Under the pieces are notes generated by a model. It made no database searches, was not told the DNA's origin, and saw only the letters and a program-made list of their open reading frames with translations. This document shows, one piece after another, positions 43,624 through 52,986 of a stretch of 64,000 nt of DNA. Every line of letters begins with the position of its first letter. The stretch's first letter is position 1. A program made the translations under genes and the position numbers. This DNA is from DATKUK01 sp035530655 (GTDB lineage Bacteria; Planctomycetota; Phycisphaerae; UBA1845; DATKUK01): contig DATKUK010000109.1 of the NCBI GenBank assembly GCA_035530655.1, forward strand, positions 1 to 64,000, given 5' to 3'.

Positions 43624-44367
43624 ATGGCAGCAGCGGCGTGTGTGGAGTTGCTGGATCGGTACATGGAGCCTTTGTTGGCCGGTCGACGTCAGGCTTGTCG
43701 CGAGATGATCAGGCAGGCGCTGAACGGCGGGTCGCCTGCGGAGGCGGTCTATCGGGATGTGTTGTGGCCGGCGATGGTGAGGGTGGAGCAGTTGTTCCGT
43801 GAGGATCGCATCGGGGTGGCGGCCGAGCACATGGCTACGCGGATCAACCGGTTGATTACTGATCAGGTGCAGCCGCACCTGCCTCGCGTGGGTGGTCTGG
43901 GCAAACGAATACTGATCATGTGTGCTCCGCAGGAGCCCGAGGACCTGGGTGCGCAGATGTGCGCCGACTTGTTCGAGGCCGAGGGATGGGACGTGTATTT
44001 TGTAGGCGGGGGCGTGCCAGACGACGAGGTGCTACAACTGACAGGGCAGCTTCGGCCGGACATCCTTCTTATCTTCGGAACACGGCCGCAAGGTATCCCC
44101 GCCGTGCGACATCTGATTGACCTGATCCGCGAAGTGGGGGCCGTGCCGCACATGAACGTGATGATCTCCGGGGGGGTCTTCAATCGGGCCGAGGGGTTGT
44201 GGGAAGAGGTAAACGCCGATCTGTTCGCAGCCACGGCAGAGCAGACTCTGGCGGTGGCGCGCGATGCCAAGCCGCGGGAACCGAGTGTCCGGTCGACCGG
44301 CGCGGTTCGCAAGCGTCGTCGTCGCCGTCGCTCGCCGTATCTGGTTCCCGCCCAGGGGGCCGTCTGA
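43624..44367 (+). CDS. Corrinoid-fold (B12-binding-like) protein without the axial histidine
   Basis: A 247-residue protein: an N-terminal helical cap domain (residues 5-90, with FREDRIGVAAEHMATRINRL as in B12-binding regulators and methyltransferase corrinoid proteins) and a C-terminal Rossmann domain (DLFEAEGWDVYFVGGGVPDD, RPDILLIFGT, MISGGVF). The DxHxxG motif that supplies the lower cobalt ligand is EPEDLG at 104-109, so base-off/His-on cobalamin binding is unlikely; other light-sensor or degenerate forms are possible. The last 20 residues include KRRRRRRS, a basic tail that could bind nucleic acid. It is a single-gene unit ended by the terminator at 44400-44438. Confidence 0.75.
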   Translation: MAAAACVELLDRYMEPLLAGRRQACREMIRQALNGGSPAEAVYRDVLWPAMVRVEQLFREDRIGVAAEHMATRINRLITDQVQPHLPRVGGLGKRILIMCAPQEPEDLGAQMCADLFEAEGWDVYFVGGGVPDDEVLQLTGQLRPDILLIFGTRPQGIPAVRHLIDLIREVGAVPHMNVMISGGVFNRAEGLWEEVNADLFAATAEQTLAVARDAKPREPSVRSTGAVRKRRRRRRSPYLVPAQGAV

Positions 44368-44399
44368 CCGGAACGTCAACGCCGCACGGTCGCAGTCGT

Positions 44400-44438
44400 A
44401 AGCGGGCGGGGCCAAGTGGCTCGTCCGCTTCTTTCTTT
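44400..44438 (+). terminator. Intrinsic terminator after the corrinoid-fold gene
   Basis: AAGCGGGC (44400-44407) pairs with GTCCGCTT (44423-44430) with one G-T pair, extended inward by GGGCC/GGCTC pairing around an AAGT loop and one bulged G. CTTTCTTT follows. It lies 33 bases after the plus-strand stop. Confidence 0.7.
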
Positions 44439-44479
44439 GTGACGCTATTGCGAGAGACCCAAAGCCGGCTTGCGGCCAC

Positions 44480-45049
44480 TCAGAGGGCAAGGAAATTGGC
44501 GAGGATCTTGTGGCCTTCGTCGGTCAGGAAGCTTTCGGGGTGAAATTGCAGCCCTTCAATCGGCATGGTCTTGTGCCGGATACCCATCAGCTCGTCCTGC
44601 TCGGTACAGCAGGTGATTTCGAACTGGTCGGGCAGCGTGTCGGGCTTGATTGTCAACGAGTGGTAACGGGTGGCCACGAACGGGTTGCTCAACCCGGCGA
44701 ATATGGTCTTGCCGTCGTGGTGGATTTGACTGGTCTTTCCGTGCATCAGTCGGTCCGCGCGTACGATCTGGGCGCCGAAGGCGTAGCCGATGCATTGATG
44801 GCCCAGGCAAACGCCCAGAATCGGGGCCTTGCCGGCGAAGTGACGGATTACATCGTTGCTGATTCCACCCTCGCGCGGTGTACACGGGCCGGGTGAGATG
44901 ATCACGTGCGTGGGGTTGAGTTCGTCGAGTTGGTCGAGGGTTACCCGGTCGTTGCGGAAAACTCGCATGGGGCGGGTGGCGTCAAGCTCACCGATTCGCT
45001 GGACCAGGTTGTACGTGAACGAGTCGTAGTTGTCGATCAGTGCGATCAT
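44480..45049 (-). CDS. Glutamine amidotransferase, anthranilate/aminodeoxychorismate synthase component II
   Basis: A 189-residue class I glutamine amidotransferase. The start MIALIDNYDSFTYNLVQ, the oxyanion block ISPGPCTPREGG, catalytic Cys81 in GVCLGHQCIG and the His170/Glu172 pair in LQFHPESF are complete. It hydrolyses glutamine to pass ammonia to TrpE or PabB; the sequence does not decide between trpG and pabA. ATG 45049 (minus strand) is chosen because the family always begins at this MIxxIDNYDSF block; the open frame extends further to 45319. The synthase subunit is not adjacent. Confidence 0.9.
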   Translation of the reverse strand: MIALIDNYDSFTYNLVQRIGELDATRPMRVFRNDRVTLDQLDELNPTHVIISPGPCTPREGGISNDVIRHFAGKAPILGVCLGHQCIGYAFGAQIVRADRLMHGKTSQIHHDGKTIFAGLSNPFVATRYHSLTIKPDTLPDQFEITCCTEQDELMGIRHKTMPIEGLQFHPESFLTDEGHKILANFLAL

Positions 45050-45355
45050 GGGCGGGAGGGTACGTCGGGCTGCCGTTTGCGTCAACGGAGCGAGACGCCC
45101 CGTCTGGGGGTGCCGGCCGTCGCCGGCATGACGGTTCGTTAAGATCAACAGATCGAAGTTGGTAGCATAAGCTGTATTTGCCGGGGAGTTTAGAGGGGAA
45201 TGATTCGCGTCTACCAAGTGTGTTCCCTTGCGCGGCACCGCAGTGGGCTGCGGGTGCGAACCCGGACCGTCGCACGATGCCACGGCCTGCCACGGCCTAG
45301 GCAGGCACATCGACCGCACCTAAGGGGGCAAAGAAGGGCGATTAGGAGGCAGGCG
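45050..45355. other. Divergent intergenic region, nothing recognised
   Basis: About 306 bases between the amidotransferase and a decayed beta-helix gene. No riboswitch, promoter pair or gene could be supported. An attractive ribosome site (GGAGG at 45345-45349) belongs to the pseudogene. Confidence 0.4.
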
Positions 45356-45869
45356 ATGACTCTACAGCGTGTGGCGGTGGCGGTTGCGGTGACGATGGTT
45401 GTGGGGGTCGGCCGGCCGGGCGGGTAGGGTGTATCACGCGTATCCGCGTGACGACCTCAACCCGATGGACGAGGCGCTTACCTATGGTGACACGCTGGTC
45501 ATTCACGAAGGTGACCATTACGTGGATGACGCCACCCTAACCCGCGGGCGCATCTGGCGGAGCGATTTCCAGGGCGACGATCCGGGCACCTCCGAGGTGG
45601 AATGAACCACCATACACCGGGGCGACAGGCGAGGCGCGGCCGCGGCTGATCTACCACGGGACGGCCAGGAATATGATCGACATCACGGGCGCCACCAACC
45701 ACGTTCGGGTGCAACACCTGACGGCCATCGGGGGGTGATGGCCGTGCGATTCTACGGGGTGGTGGACCACATTGCGGTGGCGAATGTGCATTGCCACGAC
45801 AATCCTGATGATGGAATCAACATGTCGGGCGTCTCGCGGGGCGACGGTGTGGTGATCTGGGCGTACTAG
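45356..45869 (+). pseudogene. Decayed secreted right-handed beta-helix protein
   Basis: A good start (GGAGG at 45345-45349, ATG 45356) opens a signal-peptide-like sequence (MTLQRVAVAVAVTMVVGVG) that stops at 45425-45427. The text continues in another frame as VYHAYPRDDLNPMDEALTYG and DTLVIHEGDHYVDD to a stop at 45603-45605. It then appears in a third frame as LIYHGTARNMIDITGATNHV and, after one more shift near 45735, as VVDHIAVANVHCHDNPDDGI to TAG at 45867-45869. Together the pieces read like the start of a pectate-lyase-type beta-helix protein with several frameshifts and a missing C-terminal part. Sequencing errors could explain some shifts. Confidence 0.65.
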
Positions 45870-45935
45870 ATCCGAACGCTCGCCAAGTCGCAAGCCCGCT
45901 GCAAACCGATGTGAACCCGAAGCCGGCATTTGGTG

Positions 45936-45941
45936 TATAAT
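45936..45941 (+). promoter_or_regulatory. Consensus -10 box upstream of the HEAT-repeat gene
   Basis: A perfect TATAAT at 45936-45941, 55 bases before ATG 45996. The -35 region (TGAACC at 45912-45917, 18-base spacer) is weak. Likely promoter for the gene at 45996. Confidence 0.4.
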
Positions 45942-45995
45942 TGCCGGGCGTTCCCATCCGATGGAAAGGGATATGGGCTGGTGCAAGGACGGCTG

Positions 45996-48191
45996 ATGCG
46001 GGGTTCGGCGCGGAGCATAGGACGGCTTGGCGGGGCAACAGCGGTTGGGACCCTCCTTGTTGTAGCTGGTATGGTAAGTGCAGGATGGGCTCGGCGCGTT
46101 CAGGCCGAAACCGTCGCCCCCGCGTCACTGTCGGCTCAAGAGCAAAAACAACTCGATGATTATCGGCACCTGGTTACGGGGCCTAACTCGGCACGTACCC
46201 GGAGCCTCGGTGCTCAACAGTTGATGGACACCGGCTGGCCGCAGGCCATCGATGAGCTGTTGACCATCCTGGTGGAGGGCAAGGACATGGCGGCCCGGTT
46301 GGCGGTCGCCGAGGCCATCGCCCAGACCGACAGCCCGTCTACCAGGTTCATCGAGCCGCTGCTCGTGTTGTTGGGTGATTCGGCGCCGGAGCTTCGTCAG
46401 GCGGCGGCGGCGGCGCTGGCCAATTATAAGGATTCCGGCGTGGCAGCGCGGCTTGGGCAGTTGTCGCGGGACGGACAGGCCGGCTTTGCCCAGCGCCTGG
46501 CGGCAGTTGAGGCCCTGAAACGGATCAACGACCGGACGGCGATCGAGCCGTTGATCGCGCTGCTGGACGACGCCAACGCCGAAATCATCGCCAAGGCTAT
46601 CGACGCGCTGCACACGGTGACCGGGGTTGACCATGGGCAGGAACCGTCCGCTTGGAAGGAGTGGTGGCGCCAGAACCGAAGCAAGACGCGCTACGAGTGG
46701 ATCACGGACATCAACGAAGCCCTTTCCCGCCGCAACAATGCCCTTCGACGGGAGTTGGATTTGCTGCGGGGGCGTCTCCGCGAGGCGTTGACGCAGCACT
46801 ATCAGGTTCGGCCGGAGTCAGAGCGTCCAAACCTGCTGCTGACGTGGTTGAAAGACCCGTTGGCGGAGGTGCGGGTGCTGGCGCTGGATTTGGCCTTGGA
46901 GGCGGCCGCCGATCGCAGGCCGGTCGGCAGTGAGTTGGCGGCACAGATCCGACAGATGGTGGCGGATCCTGCCCCCGATGTGCGCAAGGCCGTCATGGTA
47001 TTGCTGCGCTACCCGCCGCCTCATCCGGATGACGCCAAGCTCGTGGCCTCACGACTGGCCGACGAAACCGACAGTGAGGTGAAGCAGTCCATTCTGGTTA
47101 CCTTGGGCACCCGCGGTGACCGAAGCGTTCTGGATGCTGTGGTGGGGGCCCTGTCCGATGCGTCACCCGCGGTGGCGGCCGAAGCCGCTGCCAGCCTGGC
47201 AAGTCTGGCAGATCGCGGACAGGTCGACGCACCCGAACTGGCCGCGGCCGGTGACGTCTTGCGCGAGCGACTCAAGGCCATCGCTCCGGATAGTTGGGCC
47301 CTGCGCAAGCGATTCATTGAGGCGATGTCCCGTCTGGCAGATGGCCAGTTCCGCGATGTGTTCCTGGCTCACATGATCAACGGTGAGCATCCGGCGGTGC
47401 GACAGGTGGCCGTGCGCGGTCTGTCGGGCCTGGCCGGTCCGCAAAGCATCGAGCCGCTCGTCGACGCGTTGGACGACCCCGACGCCGGGGTCCGTCTGGC
47501 GGCGGCCGAAGGCTTGAGCCGTGTCGGAGGACCGGAGCAGTTGACGGTGTTGTTCAGGCGGTTGGAGGCCGATCGGGAGCCGGCGTATGAGGTGCGCGGC
47601 CAGGTCTGGAAGAGCTTCCTTAGCCTTGTCGGCTCCGGCAAGGTCGACGATCAACTCACATGGCTGAAACGTGTCGATCCAACCCTGAGCGATGAGTGGG
47701 CGACGCGGTATCTCGAGTTGGTCCAGATCCTGGAGGGCAAGCTGGTCGATCGGCCGAACGAACTGATGACGCTGTTGCGGCAGTCGTCCGTGGCGGCGGC
47801 CAAACTCGGTAAGAGTCAGTTGGCCGCCCAGCGGGCCTCAGCCGCCTACGACCTAGCTATTGCCAGCAATGACCTCCAAGCCGATAGGCTGGCTGCAATG
47901 GCCATTGAGCACTGGCTACGGGCAGACCAAGAGGGCATTGCGGTCGAAGCGGCGAGTAAGATGCTGGGCAACAGTACACCGGCCAGGACCGACGCGGTGC
48001 TGACCGCTTTCTGCGAGCACATCGACAGGCTGATCGCCACCGGGACAGGCGAGCAGGCCCGATCGCTCGTCCAACTGCTCCGTGACGAACTGGGCGACCT
48101 GGTTACGGATGAGTGGGACAAGCGGCTGACGGAATTGGCGGGCCGTGCCACGACGACCCAGGCAACTCTGACGCAACCTGTAGGCTCATGA
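45996..48191 (+). CDS. Secreted HEAT-repeat protein
   Basis: A 731-residue protein. An N-terminal hydrophobic segment (GTLLVVAGMVSAGWA) acts as signal peptide or anchor. HEAT/PBS-lyase-like repeats follow for most of the length, for example IEPLLVLLGDSAPELRQAAA, LVDALDDPDAGVRLAAAEGL and DAVVGALSDASPAVAAEAAA. Such repeats form a solenoid for protein contacts. No catalytic domain is seen. AAGGA at 45985-45989 supports ATG 45996; the frame extends back to 45930. It converges with the coiled-coil gene at 48283. Periplasmic scaffold is the likely role. Confidence 0.8.
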   Translation: MRGSARSIGRLGGATAVGTLLVVAGMVSAGWARRVQAETVAPASLSAQEQKQLDDYRHLVTGPNSARTRSLGAQQLMDTGWPQAIDELLTILVEGKDMAARLAVAEAIAQTDSPSTRFIEPLLVLLGDSAPELRQAAAAALANYKDSGVAARLGQLSRDGQAGFAQRLAAVEALKRINDRTAIEPLIALLDDANAEIIAKAIDALHTVTGVDHGQEPSAWKEWWRQNRSKTRYEWITDINEALSRRNNALRRELDLLRGRLREALTQHYQVRPESERPNLLLTWLKDPLAEVRVLALDLALEAAADRRPVGSELAAQIRQMVADPAPDVRKAVMVLLRYPPPHPDDAKLVASRLADETDSEVKQSILVTLGTRGDRSVLDAVVGALSDASPAVAAEAAASLASLADRGQVDAPELAAAGDVLRERLKAIAPDSWALRKRFIEAMSRLADGQFRDVFLAHMINGEHPAVRQVAVRGLSGLAGPQSIEPLVDALDDPDAGVRLAAAEGLSRVGGPEQLTVLFRRLEADREPAYEVRGQVWKSFLSLVGSGKVDDQLTWLKRVDPTLSDEWATRYLELVQILEGKLVDRPNELMTLLRQSSVAAAKLGKSQLAAQRASAAYDLAIASNDLQADRLAAMAIEHWLRADQEGIAVEAASKMLGNSTPARTDAVLTAFCEHIDRLIATGTGEQARSLVQLLRDELGDLVTDEWDKRLTELAGRATTTQATLTQPVGS

Positions 48192-48282
48192 CACGGTCAT
48201 TGCCTTACAGGGCGATCTCCGTCGCCGAGGCTGGGGGCATGGCGGCTGTGGTCGGTCGGGGCGTTTGGGTTGGGGGCGGAGT

Positions 48283-49212
48283 TTACCCGGGTTCGGCGCC
48301 GCCCATGCGTCGTTGAGCCGAAGTCAGCAAGGCTTCGAGCCGCCGCTGCAGCTCGTCGAACAGCTCTACGACGGGTTTCTCAAGCTTCTTTCGCTGTTCA
48401 TTCAAGGCCACGCGCGTGTCAGACGTAGCGCCCTTCATCTGCCTGTCGATCGTTGTAAGTTGATCGGTGACGGTGGCGAGGTGCTTCTGAGCGCGGGTGC
48501 GGATCTCCACGAGGATCGAACGGGCCGACTCGGCCTGGTTGTCATCGAGCTGATAGCGGAGGATGAACTGGTCGACGTACGCCTGCCAGCGATCAATGGG
48601 TCGGGCGCCTTGCTCTTCCTCTGCCGGTTGTGTGGCGCGGCGTTTACGGCGCTGGTCCTGGCCCGGCGCGTCCCATACCTCGGTGGGCTCCACTTTGCCT
48701 TGCTGCCAGCGTTTCAGCCGCTTCTCGGTCACGTCCAGACCCATGGCGAAGACCAGTCGCTGGGCGTCGAACTTGGCCTGCTGCCTCGGCTTGAGGACGG
48801 CGCGAAAGTCATCGTTGCCCTGCTGGATCTGGGTGCGGAACTCGTTGAAGATCGGCAGGGCTCGCTTGGCCCAATCGGCGACAGCAGTCGGGTCGGGCGG
48901 ATCGGGGTTGATCCGCATCTCGATCATCTCATTGAACAGCGGCTGGATGGTCTGTTGGTTCTTCTTGATCCATTTAGGCCAGCGAGCAAGCATTTGGGCT
49001 TCGGTCTGGCCAACCTGCTCGCCGGAGAGTTCGTATTCCTCGCCCAGGTCACGCGATGCCCTCTTGACGAAGTACTGTAACATGCGATCGCTGGGCCAGA
49101 AGCCGCCTGATGCAGAGCCATCCGCCTGCGCAGCCCACGCTCCCGGGGCACTGAGAACCACCCAGCCGATCACCAACGAACAGATCCCAATACCGTGCAT
49201 CGCCGCCCGCAT
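48283..49212 (-). CDS. Secreted coiled-coil protein of unknown function
   Basis: A 309-residue protein with a signal peptide (GICSLVIGWVVLSAPGAWA). The mature part is highly charged and helical: NEMIEMRINPDPPDP, FNEFRTQIQQGNDDFRAVLK and, at the end, ARSILVEIRTRAQKHLATV with a long amphipathic segment (EKPVVELFDELQRRLEAL). The FRAVLKPRQQAKFD block recalls the Spy/CpxP-like periplasmic LTxxQ family, but that resemblance is weak. ATG 49212 and ATG 49200 are both possible starts. Divergent from the gene at 49349 and convergent with the HEAT protein. Confidence 0.7.
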   Translation of the reverse strand: MRAAMHGIGICSLVIGWVVLSAPGAWAAQADGSASGGFWPSDRMLQYFVKRASRDLGEEYELSGEQVGQTEAQMLARWPKWIKKNQQTIQPLFNEMIEMRINPDPPDPTAVADWAKRALPIFNEFRTQIQQGNDDFRAVLKPRQQAKFDAQRLVFAMGLDVTEKRLKRWQQGKVEPTEVWDAPGQDQRRKRRATQPAEEEQGARPIDRWQAYVDQFILRYQLDDNQAESARSILVEIRTRAQKHLATVTDQLTTIDRQMKGATSDTRVALNEQRKKLEKPVVELFDELQRRLEALLTSAQRRMGGAEPG

Positions 49213-49348
49213 CGTCTATCGCTCCACTTCTCTGGGCATCGGCCTCGATATCCACTTCGCTCAGGTATTCTACGCGAGAATGCCCCGTCCGTTGCAAGCA
49301 AAAAAGATCGCTTGCCGCGGCTGGGGGGCGTGCTACCATCTGCGAGCC

Positions 49349-50734
49349 ATGCATCTGTTAGCCGCGGCGCTGGTCCTGGCGTGTAGTTGGTGGGCTCAGG
49401 CGAGCAAGCCTGCCGAGCTGCGGAACGTGCGCATTCGCCAACGCAGCGGGCCGATGTGGCCCTGGTCCGACCTTCAGCGGCGCGGTCTGGATGTGCTCGA
49501 ACTGGCCCATGCGGATAATGCGGCGTGGATGTACATCCGGGCCATCAACGCCTGTCGGGTGCCGTCCGACGACCTGTGGGACGCGTGGACCTACGCCATT
49601 GGCGAAGCGTGGCCTGCCGAGCCGGCGGCCGGTCGGCTGACGGAATTCCTGCGTGCCAATGATGAGCCAATCGAGATGACCCGCCTTGCGTCGCGGATGG
49701 CGCACTGCCAATTACCCTACCTGGGGCGACCCGACGAGCCGCTGGCCGCGCTGAATTTTGCGGTCCTTCCGGGTATGCGCTACCTGATGCAGATGCTGGC
49801 GGCCAACGCACGCTGCCTGGATGCACAGGGCCGTCACGTCGAGGCCATGGAGGATCTGCTGGCCAGCGTGCGGGTAGCCTGCCATCTCGGGCACGGCATC
49901 GGCATGTGGGAGCACGAGGTGGCCAATGTCGCGCTGCTTCGCGCCATGGGACAGATACGGCGCCTGGCACTAGGGGGGCAGGTGCCCGAGCAGGCGTTGG
50001 TGGGCGCCATCCAGGTTTTCGGCGCCCTTGAATCGCAGGTGCCGAGCCTGTCGCGAATGATTGCGGCCGACCGGGCGATCGCTCTGGATACGTTCGCCCT
50101 GATGTTTGATCGGCCTGAGTTGACCGGCCTGTCGTGGACGCAGGATGGCGCCGGCGGCTGGCATGCGATGAACCAGCGCCTCGTACGTCTGGCGTTGCCG
50201 GACCAGACGATGCGCCGTCAGCTCGAGAACATGTACGCGCATCTGGTTCACAAGGCGACCATGCCGCCGCCCAAGGCCGCGTGGGCGAGTCGCTATCGAC
50301 ACAAATTGCTGGTGGCCAATGTGCCCATGTGGAATCGGCTGGCGCGTCGGCACGTGCAGGCGGTGGCCGACGCAGCCGTGTTGTACGATCGTGTTCGCGG
50401 TGACTGGCAGATGACGCGCGTGATCCTGGCGCTTCAGTTGTATCGGCAGCGCAGGAGCGAGTGGCCTGAGCAACTGGAAGCGATCAAGGGCGAACTGGGC
50501 GGTGAGGTGCCGACCGACGCGTACAGCGGCAAGGCGCATTATTACCGCGTGGAAAAAGGCGGCTGGGTGCTGTACAGCGTGGGCGAGAACTACGTTGACG
50601 ACGGCGGCAAGCTCGGCGAAGGCGGGGTCAACTATAGCGTGGATCTCGTGCGTGTTTTTCCCTTACCCGAGGTCGAGCCGTTCGCCGGCAGGATGCCGCA
50701 GACGCAACCTGCCGCCGGTGAGCCGACGAACTAG
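49349..50734 (+). CDS. Secreted helical protein of unknown function with LYSVGEN tail
   Basis: A 461-residue protein with a signal peptide (MHLLAAALVLACSWWAQA). The mature region is mostly helical (EPLAALNFAVLPGMRYLMQM, ASVRVACHLGHGIGMWEHEV). Its C-terminal block YRVEKGGWVLYSVGENYVDD resembles the end of many unnamed planctomycete secreted proteins. ATG 49349 follows a noisy upstream open frame (from 48563) that overlaps the minus gene and is rejected. It is the first of four closely spaced genes running through 56366. Confidence 0.7.
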   Translation: MHLLAAALVLACSWWAQASKPAELRNVRIRQRSGPMWPWSDLQRRGLDVLELAHADNAAWMYIRAINACRVPSDDLWDAWTYAIGEAWPAEPAAGRLTEFLRANDEPIEMTRLASRMAHCQLPYLGRPDEPLAALNFAVLPGMRYLMQMLAANARCLDAQGRHVEAMEDLLASVRVACHLGHGIGMWEHEVANVALLRAMGQIRRLALGGQVPEQALVGAIQVFGALESQVPSLSRMIAADRAIALDTFALMFDRPELTGLSWTQDGAGGWHAMNQRLVRLALPDQTMRRQLENMYAHLVHKATMPPPKAAWASRYRHKLLVANVPMWNRLARRHVQAVADAAVLYDRVRGDWQMTRVILALQLYRQRRSEWPEQLEAIKGELGGEVPTDAYSGKAHYYRVEKGGWVLYSVGENYVDDGGKLGEGGVNYSVDLVRVFPLPEVEPFAGRMPQTQPAAGEPTN

Positions 50735-50753
50735 AAGGAGCTCGATCAGCAAG

Positions 50754-52373
50754 GTGTCCGGACTTCTAGCAGCCATGACGTTGTCCTCGCTGCTCGCTGC
50801 TTCAGGCGACGCACACGATCAGCGATTGCTGCTCCTGCTGGTCCCCAAGGATGCCGCCGCTGCGGTCTACGTCGAAAACGCGGCTGAAGCTGTGTCGAGC
50901 CCTCTCGGCGCGTGGACCGTCGGGCACATGGCGGGTAGCTGGTCGGCGGCCGCTGCCTTGCCGGCGGCCTTGCGCGGGGTGCAGGTGCCGGCAGTGGTTG
51001 TGGTTATGGGTGATCTGGCTGCGCAGAAGGGGTCTGCCGGCCTGCTGGTTGCGCTGGACCTGGGTGGGTCGGCGTGGCAACCCGAGTCGTTCGTCGACGA
51101 ACGCCTTCTGCCTGCCATGGACAAGGCGGCGGGTACTCGGCCGGTGGTTCGGCGTGACGGCCTGCTGGCTGAGATCGCCGTGACGGGCTGGTCACCTTCG
51201 TGCTACTGGATCGGGCGCGGTGAGCAGTTGCTGCTGAGTAGCGATCGGCAGGTGCTGTCGGCGGTTGTGGAGGGCAAATGGCCGGAGAGCAAGCTGGTCC
51301 TGTGCGACGAGTACGGGGCGCTTGCGGAGCCGCTCGGGCAGCGGGGCACCTTGTGGGCGTATGTGTCGCTGCCTGGGTTTTATCACTTGGCCAATCCTGT
51401 GACCGCTGAAGACCCGTTCCTGCAGAGGATGTATTTCCTGCTGGGCGTGGAGAACTTCCGGGCGATGGCGTTGGAGGCGGGCGGCCTCAACGCCGGCACG
51501 AGGGTGCGAGTGGTGTTCCGAGTGGAAGACGCGGCAAGAGGTCTGCTGTCGCTGTTGGGCGCGGCGGCCACCCGCAGCGGGGCGATCGACCTGCTCCCGG
51601 CCGCGACGAGCGGGCTGCTGCGCATGGCCATCTCCGACCTGCGGGCGAGCATCGGGGCCGTCAACAGCCTCGTCGAGCAAATCGACCCTGCGGTTGTCAA
51701 GGAGTTCGATGACGAACGGGCGAACTTCAAACGCGACGTGGGGTTCGACCCGCTCGACGACTTCGCGGCGAACATCCGGGATGAGTTTGTCATCGCGCGC
51801 GTGGGCGGCGCGGGCCAGGCCCCGGCCCTGGTGCTGGCGGCCGCGATAGACGATGCAGCCAGGCTTGCCGATCACATGGCGGCGTTGGCCGGTGCGTTCG
51901 AGGTATCCTGGCGGCAGCGTCCGGCTGGCGAATTCATGCTCTATGAGCCCGAGGATCCCCAGTCGGGTTTTGCGTACGCAGTCGGGCGCGGTCAACTGCT
52001 GATCGCGCACCGGGCCGAGACCATCGAGACCGTGATCGCCCGGGCGACGACGACCACGGCTGTAACGCCCAGCCACGAGGGATTCCGTCGGGTGACGGCA
52101 GGGCTGCCCCGGCAAACGCGGCTGCTGATGGTGGCACCGTGGCCCGATGTGGCCAGGCGAGTGGCTTCATGGCTGAACACCTTCCTGGCCGTAGACTTGT
52201 CGGCCATGCCTCTGGGGGCCGAGCAGACGTCGCATTGGGTCGGGCTGGCGGTGAACCTGGACGCTGAGCAGCGCCGCGTGGTGGTGGACGTAGTGGCTGC
52301 GGAAACCCGCCCCGACCCGCAGGAAGGCAGCGTGCGGGGCTCGGGCGATCGTGAGGCGCCCGTATCACCTTGA
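50754..52373 (+). CDS. Secreted protein of unknown function
   Basis: A 539-residue protein. GTG 50754 gives a proper signal peptide (SGLLAAMTLSSLLAASGDA); ATG 50775 would cut it short. The mature part alternates strands and helices with repeated DxF/A blocks (DAAAAVYVENAAEAV, DDFAANIRDEFVIARVGG, GFAYAVGRGQLLIAHRAETI). This arrangement recalls DUF3352-like secreted proteins, but the match is only by eye. It lies 19 bases after the previous stop and about 80 bases before kdsC, so it is likely co-transcribed. Confidence 0.65.
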   Translation: MSGLLAAMTLSSLLAASGDAHDQRLLLLLVPKDAAAAVYVENAAEAVSSPLGAWTVGHMAGSWSAAAALPAALRGVQVPAVVVVMGDLAAQKGSAGLLVALDLGGSAWQPESFVDERLLPAMDKAAGTRPVVRRDGLLAEIAVTGWSPSCYWIGRGEQLLLSSDRQVLSAVVEGKWPESKLVLCDEYGALAEPLGQRGTLWAYVSLPGFYHLANPVTAEDPFLQRMYFLLGVENFRAMALEAGGLNAGTRVRVVFRVEDAARGLLSLLGAAATRSGAIDLLPAATSGLLRMAISDLRASIGAVNSLVEQIDPAVVKEFDDERANFKRDVGFDPLDDFAANIRDEFVIARVGGAGQAPALVLAAAIDDAARLADHMAALAGAFEVSWRQRPAGEFMLYEPEDPQSGFAYAVGRGQLLIAHRAETIETVIARATTTTAVTPSHEGFRRVTAGLPRQTRLLMVAPWPDVARRVASWLNTFLAVDLSAMPLGAEQTSHWVGLAVNLDAEQRRVVVDVVAAETRPDPQEGSVRGSGDREAPVSP

Positions 52374-52452
52374 CCGGGGCGTCGGGGGCGGTGAGAATCG
52401 CGTGCGTACAGGCCCCGTTCGGCCGGACGCTAACTCCCTTCGGATAGGTGCG

Positions 52453-52986
52453 ATGAGTGGTTGCGATCGTCACATCGTCTTGCTGGTGCTGGACGCCGAC
52501 GGCGTGTTGACGGACGGTCGCATTACCATCGACGAGAAGGGCAATCACGTGCGGGCGTTCGACGTGCGTGACGGGATGGGCATCAGGCTTTGGCGGGAGG
52601 CGGGGGGCAAGACGGCCGTGCTCAGCAGCCGGTCGTGTCCGGCGGTGGCGATGCGGGCGCGGGAGATGCAGGTGGACCACGTGCTGGAAGGTCACGACGC
52701 CAAGCTGCCGGCCCTTCAACGTCTGTTGGGCGATCTGGGGCTTTCGGTTTCGCAGGCCTGTTTCATGGGTGACGATCTGCTGGATCTGGCAGCGATGCAG
52801 ACCTGCGGCTACGCGATCGCTGTGGCCGATGCCGTACCGGAGGTCCGGGCGGCGGCCTGCTATGTGACGCGGCGTGCCGGCGGTCGCGGCGCGGTTCGAG
52901 AGGCCGTTGAGCATCTCCTTCGGCGGGACGGCCGGTGGCATGGGATCGCCAGCCGCTACGACAGCTCCGCAGGGCGGACTGCATGA
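52453..52986 (+). CDS. kdsC: 3-deoxy-D-manno-octulosonate 8-phosphate phosphatase (KdsC-like)
   Basis: A 177-residue HAD phosphatase of the KdsC type. Catalytic Asp14 and Asp16 lie in LVLDADGVLTDGRITID; the Ser/Thr motif and Lys follow in TAVLSSRSCPAVAMR and HDAKLPALQRLL; the metal loop is MGDDLLDLAAM. The enzyme releases phosphate from KDO 8-phosphate in LPS core synthesis. ATG 52453 is used because the fold begins there; the longer frame overlaps the previous gene. Its stop overlaps the start of the LptC/LptA-like gene by four bases (ATGA), which ties it to LPS export. Confidence 0.88.
   Translation: MSGCDRHIVLLVLDADGVLTDGRITIDEKGNHVRAFDVRDGMGIRLWREAGGKTAVLSSRSCPAVAMRAREMQVDHVLEGHDAKLPALQRLLGDLGLSVSQACFMGDDLLDLAAMQTCGYAIAVADAVPEVRAAACYVTRRAGGRGAVREAVEHLLRRDGRWHGIASRYDSSAGRTA

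Noticed and set aside
48563..49348. Extended 5' part of the frame of the secreted protein at 49349
   Set aside because: It is antisense to the coiled-coil gene and lacks motifs; the signal peptide begins at 49349.
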